Positions 26,960 through 36,610 are shown, counted from the stretch's first letter. The stretch is DNA of 64,000 nucleotides from Arthrobacter sp. FW305-BF8 (GCF_021789315.1 NZ_CP084561.1:1674001-1738000), one strand, 5' to 3'. Notes: generated by a model from the sequence alone, not told the origin. Translations and numbers: made by a program.

Positions 26960-28727
26960 CTATGTCCCCGGCGGATGGCTAGGCCTCATCCGCTCGGGAA
27001 CTGCGGTGATCCTCGACCCCGCCACCCCGGCGCCGCTGGTCAGCACAGTGTGGGAATTGCTGGAGAAAAGCCCCGACGCTGCCGAGGTCTTGCACGCCGT
27101 GACGGGAGGATTCGGTGCACCGCTGTCCGCCAGCCCGTGGTTCGGGATCATCGCGTTCAGCGACTCACTGCGGGTATTCCTGCGCGGCGACATCGACCTG
27201 ACGGTCGAGCTTCCGTCGGGTCCCGTTAACCTCGACGGCAGGAACGTCACCACCTGGACCGAGCGGTGGCTGGACGCCCCCGAGTGGTTCAGCGTTTCGG
27301 CGCCGGCCGGGTCGGCTTCTCTACTGTCAGAGCTGCCCGTGGTGGAAGGGGCCGTCCTCTTGCAGTCACTGCGGGTCAGTGTTGCCGGATCATTCGGTGC
27401 TCTGCCGGCCGTTGCCGAGCCGGCTGGCGCCCTGCCGGCCGTTGCCGAGCCGGCTGGCGCCCTGCCGGCCGGCACCCATACTGCCGCCGAGCTTCCCGCC
27501 GTTCCGGAGGCTGAGGCTGCCCACTCGGAAGTGTCGGCTGAGACCATGGTGGGACTCACCGAGGACGCTTCCGTCGAGGCAGAGGAACCGGAGGAACCGG
27601 AGGCTGCCGTGCCTGCGATCGAGGCACCGGCGGCCCAGGCGGATGAGCACGAGCCCGCCGCCGAACTCACCAGCTCGTACGACCATCTTTGGGACAAGAC
27701 CGTGGTGCGCAGCATCGAGGACGCCGCCGTGCGGACCGGCGAGGACGACGACGGCGGCACTCCGGCCGCTGGGGAGACCGCGGTTCCGGAGATCGCAGTT
27801 CCGGAGATGGCAGTTCCGGGGACCGCGGGCCAGGAACCAGCAGACGAGGAAACAGGGACTCAGGAGGTGCCAGCCCCGGTGCCCCCGTCGGCCCCTTCGC
27901 AGGCAGGACTGATCGACTCGGTGCCGTGGGCAACCGGAGGCGACCGTGCCCCGGGACCGGAGGTCCCGACGCAGTTCCAAGCTCCGGAGGTCCCAACGCC
28001 GTTCCCGGCTCCGGAGGTCCCGCCGTCGTTCGCCGGGCCCCCGGTGCCGCCCTCATTCTCAGCGCCTGACGCCCCGGCGTCGTTCGCAGGGCCCCAGGTC
28101 CCGCCGTGGTTCACCTCCATGCCCGCATCCGAGCCGCACGGGGTGGCGGAGGGGGACCACGACGGTCAGACCATCCTCAAGAGCGAGCTCCCCGCCTCCG
28201 GAGCGCAGCAGGCGGGACAGGAAGGCGGCCGGCGCGCAGAACCCGGACAGAGCGGAGGGGCAGGCAACGGGCCGCTCGTGCTGGCCCGGGTGTGCCCCGC
28301 CGGCCATGCCAACCCTCCCACCAGCAGCCAATGCTTCACCTGCGGGATGCAGCTACCGGACGTGGCCGTCCAGGTGCCGCGCCCCAGGCTCGGCCGGCTG
28401 CGGCTGTCCACGGGAGAACTGATCGACCTGGACGAGTCGATTGTGATCGGGCGGCAGCCGTCCGTGTCGCGGGTCCAGGGCGGCACCATGCCCCGGCTGG
28501 TCCAGGTGGCCAGCCCCGGCGGCGACATTTCGAGGTCGCACGTGGAGGTCCGGCTGGAGGGCTGGCACGTGATGCTGTGCGACCTGAAGGCTACCAACGG
28601 CACCGTGCTGGTCCGCGAAGGCCAGCCGCCGCGGCGCCTTGCCCAGAATGAAATGGCCATTGTCCTGGACGGCGACATCGCAGAGCTCGGCGATGACGTT
28701 TCCTTGCGCTTTGAGGAGATCCTGTGA
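26946..28727 (+). CDS. FHA protein with long Pro/Ala/Glu linker and zinc ribbon
   Basis: 593 residues from ATG 26946, preferred over 26937 because the GAGG upstream is better spaced; it overlaps the phosphatase gene by 14 bp. The N-terminal 155 residues are a compact domain I do not recognise (GGWLGLIRSGTAVILDP). Then 250 residues of low-complexity linker include a 30-bp DNA repeat at 27399 and PEVPxxFxAP repeats. A zinc ribbon (CPAGHANPPTSSQCFTCG) precedes the C-terminal FHA domain with VIGRQP, ISRSHVEV and ATNGT. It is probably a phospho-dependent adaptor between the kinase and the rest of the cluster. No membrane segment is visible. Confidence 0.82.
   Translation: MAAASYVPGGWLGLIRSGTAVILDPATPAPLVSTVWELLEKSPDAAEVLHAVTGGFGAPLSASPWFGIIAFSDSLRVFLRGDIDLTVELPSGPVNLDGRNVTTWTERWLDAPEWFSVSAPAGSASLLSELPVVEGAVLLQSLRVSVAGSFGALPAVAEPAGALPAVAEPAGALPAGTHTAAELPAVPEAEAAHSEVSAETMVGLTEDASVEAEEPEEPEAAVPAIEAPAAQADEHEPAAELTSSYDHLWDKTVVRSIEDAAVRTGEDDDGGTPAAGETAVPEIAVPEMAVPGTAGQEPADEETGTQEVPAPVPPSAPSQAGLIDSVPWATGGDRAPGPEVPTQFQAPEVPTPFPAPEVPPSFAGPPVPPSFSAPDAPASFAGPQVPPWFTSMPASEPHGVAEGDHDGQTILKSELPASGAQQAGQEGGRRAEPGQSGGAGNGPLVLARVCPAGHANPPTSSQCFTCGMQLPDVAVQVPRPRLGRLRLSTGELIDLDESIVIGRQPSVSRVQGGTMPRLVQVASPGGDISRSHVEVRLEGWHVMLCDLKATNGTVLVREGQPPRRLAQNEMAIVLDGDIAELGDDVSLRFEEIL
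27399..27470 (+). repeat. 30-bp in-frame tandem repeat
   Basis: Two nearly identical 30-bp units (27399-27428, 27429-27458) and a 12-bp partial copy encode repeated ALPAVAEPAG. Copy number may vary between strains. Confidence 0.8.
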
Positions 28728-30388
28728 GTTCCAAGCGGCCGGCGGCCCCACCGCCCCGCATCCCCGGTTTCAGCTATGTAAGCCTGCTCGGCTCGGGCGG
28801 CTTCTCTGACGTCTACCTCTACGAGCAGGACCGGCCACGCCGCAAGGTGGCGGTTAAAGTGCTGCTGTCCGGCCTCAAGACGGAGGGCGCCCGGCGCCGG
28901 TTCGAGTCCGAGGCCAACCTGATGGCCCAGCTGTCCTCGCACCCCTTCATCGTCACCATTTTCGAGGCCGAGGTGACCGAGGACGGGCATTCGTACCTGG
29001 CCATGGAGTACTGCTCACGGCCCAGCCTGGACGTCCGGTACCGCCGGCAGCGGTTCAGCGTCGATGAGGTCCTGGCCGTCGGCATCCAGGTGGCGTCCGC
29101 CGTCGAGACGGCGCACCGGGCCGGCATTGCCCACCGGGACATCAAACCCGCCAACATCCTGGTCACGGACTACAACCGCCCGGCACTCACCGACTTCGGC
29201 ATCTCCGGCACGCTGGCCGGCGATGTTGATGAGGACGCGGGGATGTCCATCCCGTGGTCCCCGCCCGAACAGTTCCGCGACGGCAACGTCGACGGCGTGA
29301 TGGTGGACGTGTGGGCCCTCGGCGCCACGCTGTACACACTGCTCGCCGGACGGTCACCCTTCGTGCTGCCAGGGGCCGACAACTCCCAGCGCGAGCTCAT
29401 TTCGCGCATCACCAGCATGCCCGTCCCGCGCCTGGGCCGCGCCGACGTGCCGGAATCCCTTGAACTGGCCCTGGCCACGGCAATGGCCAAGTCGCCCTCC
29501 TCACGCTATTCGTCGGCCCACGCTTTCGCCCTTGCGTTGCAGCGGATCCAGGCCGAGCTCAACCTGTCCGTGACGCCATTCGAGGTGCTCGAGGAACGCC
29601 AGGAGGACGTGGACCTGGACGACGGCGTCGAGGAAACGCGCGTCCGCAACGTCGCCTCCATCGACCCGGACCGGACCGGAAGCGCCCCGACGTTCCCGGC
29701 CCGCACCAAGCCGCTGGACGGCGGAGGAGCTGCCGCGGGCACCCTCCCGGGGCGGGCCCCGGGGACCGCTGCACCGACGCCGGGGCCGGGCCGCCTGGCG
29801 CCCCAGGCCACCTTTTCGGCGGCGGGTACCGCGCCGGCCAGGGAGCCTGCGCCGTTTACTTCACCTGCCGCGGACGATTGGGCAGGCGCCACGGTCCTGC
29901 GCAGCAACCGGCCCAAGGCCGCGGAGGACGATGTACAGGGTCAGGCGGCGGACCAGCCGGCCGATCACGGGAAACGCAACCTGTGGCTCGCCATCTCCGG
30001 CGGAACGCTCCTGGTGCTGGCCGTCATCGTGGGCATCGTGGTGGCATCAGCTGCGCCGCAGCCGCAGGCCCGGCCCACCGAGACGGTCAGCAAGCCGCCC
30101 GCCGACGCCGTCGACGACGGGTCCGTGCCCGACGTCGCCAAACTGGCCGGCAGCGCAGGCGCCCAGGGGAAGGTCCGCTTCACCTGGACCAACCCGCAGC
30201 CGAAGCCGGGGGACATGTACAAATGGCGGATCAAAACGGTCAAAGGCGGCGGAAGCTATCTGTCGACGTCGGCAACCCGGGTGGACGTCACCGCGAATCC
30301 GGCGGAACCCACCTGCGTCCAGGTCATCCTGGTCCGCAGCGACGGAACCGCATCACCGGCGGGCGAGGATTCCATCGCCTGCCTGTAG
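28724..30388 (+). CDS. Membrane Ser/Thr protein kinase
   Basis: 554 residues from GTG 28724, overlapping the previous stop (GTGA). The kinase domain occupies about residues 10-275: Gly loop LGSGGFSDVY, VAVKVLL with the ATP lysine, HRDIKPANIL near 140 and DFGIS near 155, all intact. A disordered Pro/Gly/Ala-rich segment leads to one membrane helix at about 417-441 (LLVLAVIVGIVVAS). Outside it lies a short domain of about 110 residues that is not PASTA but may be Fn3-like (VRFTWTNPQPKPGD). It should phosphorylate the threonines read by the FHA proteins around it. It is the last gene of the tightly overlapped unit. Confidence 0.93.
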   Translation: MSSKRPAAPPPRIPGFSYVSLLGSGGFSDVYLYEQDRPRRKVAVKVLLSGLKTEGARRRFESEANLMAQLSSHPFIVTIFEAEVTEDGHSYLAMEYCSRPSLDVRYRRQRFSVDEVLAVGIQVASAVETAHRAGIAHRDIKPANILVTDYNRPALTDFGISGTLAGDVDEDAGMSIPWSPPEQFRDGNVDGVMVDVWALGATLYTLLAGRSPFVLPGADNSQRELISRITSMPVPRLGRADVPESLELALATAMAKSPSSRYSSAHAFALALQRIQAELNLSVTPFEVLEERQEDVDLDDGVEETRVRNVASIDPDRTGSAPTFPARTKPLDGGGAAAGTLPGRAPGTAAPTPGPGRLAPQATFSAAGTAPAREPAPFTSPAADDWAGATVLRSNRPKAAEDDVQGQAADQPADHGKRNLWLAISGGTLLVLAVIVGIVVASAAPQPQARPTETVSKPPADAVDDGSVPDVAKLAGSAGAQGKVRFTWTNPQPKPGDMYKWRIKTVKGGGSYLSTSATRVDVTANPAEPTCVQVILVRSDGTASPAGEDSIACL

Positions 30389-30494
30389 CCCGCCAGCCTT
30401 AACACCCCGGCAGCTTTAATACCGGCGCGGCAAGTCGCGGAAGGCGTCAACAGCTGCCCGCCATCAAACAGCATCAACGACAAGACAGGGAAAC
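30389..30494 (+). promoter_or_regulatory. Gap between the kinase gene and the FHA/winged-helix gene
   Basis: This 106-bp gap is the largest inside the cluster after moxR. It contains a small CCGGCAGC...ACCGGCG element and, before ATG 30495, ACAGGGAA as ribosome binding site. A second promoter could lie here, but none is clear. Confidence 0.3.
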
Positions 30495-31199
30495 ATGGGA
30501 GACCTGGCCATAGACTTCTGCGGCGAGTGGTACGAGCCCACCGACGAGGACATCTTCAACATCGGCCGCGAGGGCGACCTGGAAGTCGACGACAACCCTT
30601 ACCTGCACCGACGCTTCCTACAGATCGCCAGGTATGACGGCATCTGGTGGCTCAGCAACGTGGGCAGCCGCCTCTCCGCCACGGTGGCCGACGGATCCGG
30701 CGGCATGCAGGCCTGGCTCTCGCCCGGAGCCCGGCTGCCGCTCGTCTTCAGCCACACCAACATCATCTTCACGGCCGGACCCACCACCTATGAATTCGCC
30801 GTCCACCTCAAAACGCCGTCTTTCCGGCAGGAGGTGAGCAGCGAAACCAGCGGCGGTGACACCACCATCGGCCCGGTGGTCTTCACGGACTCGCAGAAAG
30901 CCCTCATCGTGTCGCTTGCTGAACCCATGCTCCGGCGCGAAGGCACCGGATTCACCGCGATTCCCTCCTCCGCAGAGGCGGCCCGGACCCTGGGCTGGGC
31001 CCTCACCCGGTTCAACCGGAAGCTCGACAACGTGTGCGACAAACTGGACCGTGCCGGAGTGGCAGGCCTCCGGGGAGGCGGCGGCAAGCTGGCCACCAAC
31101 CGCCGGGCACGGCTCGTCGAGCACGCTGTCACCTCACACCTGGTCACAGCCAGCGACCTGCACCTCCTGGAAAAGATGCGCGGAGACAGCGAAGCATGA
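30495..31199 (+). CDS. FHA domain joined to a winged-helix-like domain
   Basis: 234 residues; no family name comes to mind. Residues 20-105 fit an FHA domain: FNIGREGDL, NPYLHRRF and LSNVGS align with the usual GR, H and N-x-G elements. After a Ser/Thr-rich linker, residues 130-230 are helical with a wing (SSAEAARTLGWALTRFNRK...DKLDRAGVAGL), suggesting a DNA- or protein-binding winged helix. It overlaps the FtsK-like gene by 4 bp. It might report the kinase state to gene expression or to the ATPase; this is inference. Confidence 0.7.
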   Translation: MGDLAIDFCGEWYEPTDEDIFNIGREGDLEVDDNPYLHRRFLQIARYDGIWWLSNVGSRLSATVADGSGGMQAWLSPGARLPLVFSHTNIIFTAGPTTYEFAVHLKTPSFRQEVSSETSGGDTTIGPVVFTDSQKALIVSLAEPMLRREGTGFTAIPSSAEAARTLGWALTRFNRKLDNVCDKLDRAGVAGLRGGGGKLATNRRARLVEHAVTSHLVTASDLHLLEKMRGDSEA

Positions 31200-34100
31200 G
31201 AATCCGACTTACCCTGCGCCGGGATCCCGCCGAGGCTAAGGACCTGGCAGTCACCGTGGACGGCCGCGCTACCGTCGCGGACATCGCCACCGAGCTGTGG
31301 ACGGCGGACCCCGCGCGGCGGCAGCAGCCTGCTCCGCCGAACCTCTCGCTCCGGATCGACGAGGCATTCGTTGCCGGCGGCATGCGCGGCATCGTCCTGG
31401 ACCGGACGGACAACCTCCTCGAGTCGGGACTGCGGCCCGGGTCGGTCGTTTCGCTCACCCAGGTCAGCGACCAGTTCGGGAACCCCAACGACGCCGGCCC
31501 GGCCGCAGACCGCGGCCCCGCCGCGGCGACGCTGCGCATAGTCTCGGGGCCCGACGTCGGACGGGAATTTTCCCTGCCCTCCGGCACCAGCTACATCGGA
31601 CGGGACCGGGACGTGGACGTCCGGCTTTCAGACCCCCTGACGTCGAAGCGGCACGCCCGCATCACCGTGGGGGAGAGCATCGAAATCGTCGACACGAACT
31701 CCGCCAACGGCCTCCAGATGGACGGCCTGCCGGTCACCCGTGCCACGCTGAACTCCTCGGACACCGTCACGCTGGGAGACACCGAGCTCACCGTGGTGCC
31801 GCTGGCGCGCAGCGGCGCGGCAGCTCCGACGTCGCCCCTGGTGGACTTCAACCGCTCCCCGCGCGTGATCCCCCGGTTCGCCCCGGCCAAGCGCGTGCCC
31901 CCGGCCGGACCCAAGCGGCAGGAGCACCACCCCTTCCCATACATCATGCTGATCGCCCCGCTGATGATGGGCGCGGTGCTGTTCACGGTGACCCAGAGCA
32001 TGACGTCAGTACTGTTCATGCTGATGATGCCGCTCTTCCTTGTGGGCCACTACGTGGACCAGAGGCTGCGAAGCCAGCGCGAGCGCAAGGAACAGCTGAA
32101 GCAGTTCCGGGCGGCCATGGCAGCCTTCCGGCAGGACACCACCGAGCTGCAGCGCGTTGAGCGGGCGGTTCGGCTCCAGGAAGCGCCGTCCGTCAGTGAC
32201 ACTGTCGACTCCATCTACAAACTGGGTCCGCTGCTCTGGACCCACAGACCGGAGCACTCCGGGTTCCTGGCGCTCCGGTTCGGGCTCGGCACAGTGCCGT
32301 CCCGGATTCCGTTCGAGGAGCCGAATACCTCGGAAACCGAGACAGAGTACCGGCGCGAGATCGAGGGCTGCCTGGACCAGTTCCGGCAGATCGAGGGCGT
32401 GCCGGTGGTTTCACAGCTGCGATCCGCCGGCTCGTTCGGCCTCGCCGGGCCGCGCGGACTCGTCGATGACGTGGCGAGGGGAGTGGTGCTCCAGCTCGTG
32501 GGCCTGCATTCACCGGCGGAAGTAGCTGTTGCCGCCATCACCTCGGCCCGGTCCCGGGAACGCTGGAACTGGCTGCAGTGGCTGCCGCACGTCGGCTCGA
32601 GCCACAGCCCGGTCAGCGGCGACCACCTGGCTGCCGGCTCGGCAGGCGGCACCAGCCTGCTGTCCCGGCTCGAGGACCTCGTGGAACTCCGGGAAACTGC
32701 TATGCGTTCGCACGGCCCAGCGCAGGGTCCCGCGCACCGCCCGGGCATCCCCGACGAAACCGCGGATGTTCCGGCGCCGGTGCTGCCGTCGGTCCTAGTC
32801 ATCGTCGAGGACGACGCGCCGGTGGACCGCGGCCGGCTGACCCGGCTCGTGGAGCGCGGACCCGATACCGGGGTCCACGTCCTCTGGGTGGCCGCCGGCG
32901 TCGAATCCCTTCCGGCCGCCTGCCGTGACTTTCTTGCGGTGGACGGCGAGCACGGGAACACCACCGGCCAGGTCCGGCTGGGACGCCACACCTACCCCGT
33001 GAGCTGTGAAAGCCTCGACGCCGAACTGGCAGGCCAGCTGGCCCGCATGCTCTCGCCCGTGGTCGACGCCGGTAAACCGTTGGAGGACGACTCGAACCTG
33101 CCCCGCGCCGTCTCTTACGCGACTCTCATCGGCAAGGACTTCCTGGAAAATCCGCAGGCCGTGGCGGAACGCTGGCAGGAGAACAACTCCGTCCGCTCCA
33201 CCGCCGTCGCCAACCGCAAGGACAACGGCTCGCTGCGTGCCCTGGTGGGTTCCAAGGGTGTGGAACCTCTCCACCTGGACCTCAAGAACGAGGGGCCGCA
33301 CGCGCTGGTGGGCGGCACCACCGGCGCCGGCAAGTCCGAGTTCCTGCAGTCGTGGGTGATGGGCATGGCTACCGCGTACAGCCCGGACCGCGTCAGCTTC
33401 CTGTTTGTGGACTACAAGGGCGGCGCCGCTTTTGCCGACTGCGTCCACCTGCCGCACACCGTGGGCCTGGTCACCGACCTCTCGCCGCACCTGGTGCGCC
33501 GCGCACTGACGTCCCTGCGGGCTGAGCTCCACTACCGGGAACACCTGCTCAACAGGAAAAAAGCCAAGGACCTGCTCTCGCTCCAGCGCGAGGCGGATCC
33601 CGAGGCCCCGCCCTACCTGGTGATCGTGGTGGACGAATTCGCTGCTCTGGCCACCGAGGTGCCCGAGTTCGTGGACGGAGTCGTCGACATCGCCGCCCGC
33701 GGCCGGTCCCTCGGGCTGCACCTGATCCTCGCCACCCAGCGCCCCGCCGGCGTCATCAAGGAAAGCCTGCGCGCCAACACGAACCTTCGGGTGGCGCTGC
33801 GAATGGCCGACGAGGACGACGCGACGGACATCTTGGGCGTGCCGGACGCCGCCTACTTCGACCCCTCCATCCCGGGCCGCGGCGCGGCGAAGACCGGTCC
33901 GGGCCGCATCCAGGGTTTTCAGACCGGCTACGCCGGCGGCTGGACCACCGAACGCCCGCAGCGTCCGCAGATCGACATCGTGGAAATGGCCTTCGGGTCC
34001 GGTCCTGCCTGGGAAACACCGGCCGCCGACACTGCAGTGCAGGACGAACCGGCCGGGCCCAACGACATCGCCAGGATGACCGCCAACGTCATCGCCGCGG

Positions 34101-35668
34101 CGGACCTGCTGGCCATCGAACCGCCGCGGAAGCCGTGGCTGAACGAACTGGCCACCACCTACGACTTCTCGCTGCTGCCGAACCCGCGCACCGACGAACG
34201 GCTCCTGCTGGGCGTGGCGGACGACCCCGCCCGCCAGGACCAGCCCACCGTCTTCTACGAACCGGACAAAGACGGCAACATGGCCATCTACGGCACGGGC
34301 GGTTCAGGCAAGTCCGCGGCCCTGCGGGGCATCGCCATCGCCGCTGCCGTCACGCCCCGCGGCGGCCCCGTCCACGTTTACGGAATTGACTGCGGCTCCG
34401 CCGGGCTCAAAATGCTCGAAGAACTCCCGCACGTGGGCGGGATCATTGACGGCGACGACGTCGAACGCGTGGGCAGGCTGCTGCGCTGGCTCAGCGACCT
34501 CGCCGAGGACCGGGCGAACCGTTTCGCTGAGGTCCGGGCCTCCACCATCGGGGAGTACCGCACGCTTGCCGGCCTGCCGGACGAAAAGCGCATCTTCGTG
34601 CTGGTCGACGGCATGTCGGCCTTCCGCGAGGCCTATGAGTACAGCAAGCTCTCCGGTCTCTGGGACCTCTTCCTGCAGTTGGCCACCGACGGCCGTCCCC
34701 TGGGCATCCACCTCGTTGTTACCGGTGACCGCCCCAACTCCGTCCCGGCGTCGTTGCTTGCCTCCATCCAGCGGAGGCTGGTACTCCGGCTGTCCGCCGA
34801 GGACGACTACCTCACCATGGACGTGCCTAAGGACGTCCTGGGCAAGGCTTCGCCTCCCGGGCGCGGGCTGCTGGGCGGTCACGAGGTGCAGCTCGCCGTC
34901 CTGGGCGGCAACTCCAACCTGGCCCTGCAGGCGCGCGAAGTCCACAAACTAAGCGAGGCCATGCTCCGCCAGGGCGTGGAGAGGGCCCCGCGGATTGAAC
35001 GGCTGCCCGAGCAGATCGACCTGGACATCCTGCCTGCCGGCCTGCCGGACCTTCCGGTGGTCGGCGTGGACGACGAAACGCTGCAGCCCGCCACACTCAT
35101 GGCCAAGGGCCCGTTGCTGCTGTCCGGCCCGCCCGGCGCCGGCCGGACCGTTGCCCTGGTGACCCTGGCCTACGCGCTGCGCCGGTCCAACCCCGGCACC
35201 GAACTGGTGTACCTTGCCGCCAGGAAGTCCGCCGTGGCGTCCCTGCCCGTGTGGGACCGCTCGCTGGTGGGGGCCGACGACGTCGAGGAGGCGGTGGCAG
35301 CGCTCACGGACCACGCATCGGCCAACCCGGGCAAGGTTGCCATCTTCATCGAGGGTCTCACGGAGTTCACGGGAACCCTGGCCGAGTCAGGCATCGAAAG
35401 GCTCGTCGCGGCGTCCATCAAAGCCGACCAGTGGGTCGTGGGGGAATCCGAAACATCCACCTGGTCCTCAGCTTGGTCGCTGGCGCAGCCGTTCAAGTCG
35501 GGCAGGAGGGGACTGCTGATTAACCCCGGCGACATCGACGGCGACAGCCTCCTCAACACGTCACTCGGACGCGTCGGCGGCGGCTTCATTCCGGGCCGCG
35601 GCTACATCATCGGCAGGGGCAAGGTGCGCAAGCTCCAGATCGCGCTGCCGCCGGAAAACCGGCAGTAG
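31196..35668 (+). CDS. EssC/EccC-like FHA-FtsK/SpoIIIE ATPase
   Basis: 1490 residues from ATG 31196 (ATGA overlap). A beta-grasp or FHA-like domain fills residues 1-95, then a clear FHA domain (about 112-205: SYIGRDRDV, TSKRHARI, NSANG). A membrane pair lies at about 245-288. Three FtsK/SpoIIIE ATPase domains follow. The first has Walker A GGTTGAGKSE near 705 and Walker B VIVVDEF; the second has GTGGSGKSA near 1033 with a weak Walker B (VLVDGM); the third has GPPGAGRT near 1310, Arg for Lys. This order, including N-terminal FHA, matches EssC/YukBA of type VII secretion. No WXG100 protein or other T7SS component is nearby. Confidence 0.92.
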   Translation: MRIRLTLRRDPAEAKDLAVTVDGRATVADIATELWTADPARRQQPAPPNLSLRIDEAFVAGGMRGIVLDRTDNLLESGLRPGSVVSLTQVSDQFGNPNDAGPAADRGPAAATLRIVSGPDVGREFSLPSGTSYIGRDRDVDVRLSDPLTSKRHARITVGESIEIVDTNSANGLQMDGLPVTRATLNSSDTVTLGDTELTVVPLARSGAAAPTSPLVDFNRSPRVIPRFAPAKRVPPAGPKRQEHHPFPYIMLIAPLMMGAVLFTVTQSMTSVLFMLMMPLFLVGHYVDQRLRSQRERKEQLKQFRAAMAAFRQDTTELQRVERAVRLQEAPSVSDTVDSIYKLGPLLWTHRPEHSGFLALRFGLGTVPSRIPFEEPNTSETETEYRREIEGCLDQFRQIEGVPVVSQLRSAGSFGLAGPRGLVDDVARGVVLQLVGLHSPAEVAVAAITSARSRERWNWLQWLPHVGSSHSPVSGDHLAAGSAGGTSLLSRLEDLVELRETAMRSHGPAQGPAHRPGIPDETADVPAPVLPSVLVIVEDDAPVDRGRLTRLVERGPDTGVHVLWVAAGVESLPAACRDFLAVDGEHGNTTGQVRLGRHTYPVSCESLDAELAGQLARMLSPVVDAGKPLEDDSNLPRAVSYATLIGKDFLENPQAVAERWQENNSVRSTAVANRKDNGSLRALVGSKGVEPLHLDLKNEGPHALVGGTTGAGKSEFLQSWVMGMATAYSPDRVSFLFVDYKGGAAFADCVHLPHTVGLVTDLSPHLVRRALTSLRAELHYREHLLNRKKAKDLLSLQREADPEAPPYLVIVVDEFAALATEVPEFVDGVVDIAARGRSLGLHLILATQRPAGVIKESLRANTNLRVALRMADEDDATDILGVPDAAYFDPSIPGRGAAKTGPGRIQGFQTGYAGGWTTERPQRPQIDIVEMAFGSGPAWETPAADTAVQDEPAGPNDIARMTANVIAAADLLAIEPPRKPWLNELATTYDFSLLPNPRTDERLLLGVADDPARQDQPTVFYEPDKDGNMAIYGTGGSGKSAALRGIAIAAAVTPRGGPVHVYGIDCGSAGLKMLEELPHVGGIIDGDDVERVGRLLRWLSDLAEDRANRFAEVRASTIGEYRTLAGLPDEKRIFVLVDGMSAFREAYEYSKLSGLWDLFLQLATDGRPLGIHLVVTGDRPNSVPASLLASIQRRLVLRLSAEDDYLTMDVPKDVLGKASPPGRGLLGGHEVQLAVLGGNSNLALQAREVHKLSEAMLRQGVERAPRIERLPEQIDLDILPAGLPDLPVVGVDDETLQPATLMAKGPLLLSGPPGAGRTVALVTLAYALRRSNPGTELVYLAARKSAVASLPVWDRSLVGADDVEEAVAALTDHASANPGKVAIFIEGLTEFTGTLAESGIERLVAASIKADQWVVGESETSTWSSAWSLAQPFKSGRRGLLINPGDIDGDSLLNTSLGRVGGGFIPGRGYIIGRGKVRKLQIALPPENRQ

Positions 35669-35768
35669 TTGAGTATTGGTTAATTTGGTGCGCCGCGGGG
35701 GACTGTAGGAAGATACCCGGGACAAAACTCGGCGGGGGAGGGTCCCGCGCGGCTGCAAAGGTTACCCC

Positions 35769-36458
35769 ATGATCCGTCTTCCTCTTCTGCGCGGCGCGCT
35801 AGTGCCCGGAACTGCCGCTGCCATGCTGGCTTTCACGGTGATGACCGGGGCCGCCGGAGCTGCCCAGGCAGCCTGTTTGCCGGAGGGACCGTGCCAGGAG
35901 TCGCCCGCGCCTGTGACTCCGCCGTCGTCCGGTTCCCCGGCGCCGACGACGGCGGCGCCCGTTCCGACGAATGCCCCTGCGCCGCCGCCGGCCCAGAAGG
36001 CGCCGGTCGCACCGGCTCCGGCGCCCGCGCAGCCGGTGCGACCGGCTGCGCCTGCGGCGCCGGTGCAGCCCGTGGCACCCGCGATGCGCATGGCTCCTGG
36101 ACCCGTCACACCCGTGCCTGCTCCCGCCGCCGTCCCGGCAGCGAATGCCGGGGTTGTGGCCGCGGTGCCCGCTGCAACACGGCCCGTGACCACCCCCTCT
36201 GCCAGCCCGGGCCCGTCGTCGTCCGAGTCTTCTGCGTCGTCCGTGTCTTCTGCGCCGTCTGTGTCTTCTGCAGAGTCCAGCTGGACCAAACCGATCGCCA
36301 CCCCCGCCGCCAGCCAGGCCGCCGCCGTCGTAGTCGCGGACAAGGGGTCCGGCCTCGGCATCTTCGGCCTGTTCGCCGTCATGGGCGGCGTGCTACTGGT
36401 GGGCCTGGGCGGACTGGCCTTCGCCCTGTGGAGCCGGAACCGCCCCGGTCACTGGTAA
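35769..36458 (+). CDS. Exported Pro/Ala-rich protein with C-terminal membrane anchor
   Basis: 229 residues. A signal peptide ends near AQAACLPEG, then about 150 residues of Pro/Ala/Ser/Val low complexity, and a C-terminal membrane helix (GLFAVMGGVLLVGLGGLAFALW) with a short basic tail (SRNRPGHW). There is no LPxTG motif. The layout suits a wall-spanning stalk. It lies 100 bp after the EssC-like gene and could be a substrate or structural part of that system, but nothing in the sequence proves it. Confidence 0.75.
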   Translation: MIRLPLLRGALVPGTAAAMLAFTVMTGAAGAAQAACLPEGPCQESPAPVTPPSSGSPAPTTAAPVPTNAPAPPPAQKAPVAPAPAPAQPVRPAAPAAPVQPVAPAMRMAPGPVTPVPAPAAVPAANAGVVAAVPAATRPVTTPSASPGPSSSESSASSVSSAPSVSSAESSWTKPIATPAASQAAAVVVADKGSGLGIFGLFAVMGGVLLVGLGGLAFALWSRNRPGHW

Positions 36459-36490
36459 AGGCTTTCGCCGGCGCCGGTTTAGATTGGCAC

Positions 36491-36574
36491 CCGGCATACC
36501 CGGCATACCCGTCATACCCGGCATCCCCGTCACGGGAGGCCCGGCACGTCCGGCATCCCGTCACGGGAGGCCCG
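36491..36574. repeat. Short tandem repeats before ligA
   Basis: Four 9-bp units of CCGGCATAC type (36491-36526) are followed by two copies of a 17-mer, CCGTCACGGGAGGCCCG, at 36527-36543 and 36558-36574 (31-bp period). They lie 40-120 bp before the ligA start. Confidence 0.75.
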
Positions 36575-36604
36575 CGGCCTCGGCAAAATGTCGGGGCTGT
36601 AAGG

Positions 36605-36610
36605 CAAGAT
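36605..36610 (+). promoter_or_regulatory. -10-like box of ligA, leaderless geometry
   Basis: CAAGAT ends exactly 6 nt before GTG 36617. The same GGCAAGATAGG string precedes the CPBP gene at the same distance. Confidence 0.4.

Noticed and set aside
36491..36574. CRISPR-like array
   Set aside because: The units are 9 and 17 bp and nearly contiguous, with no regular spacers or cas genes.
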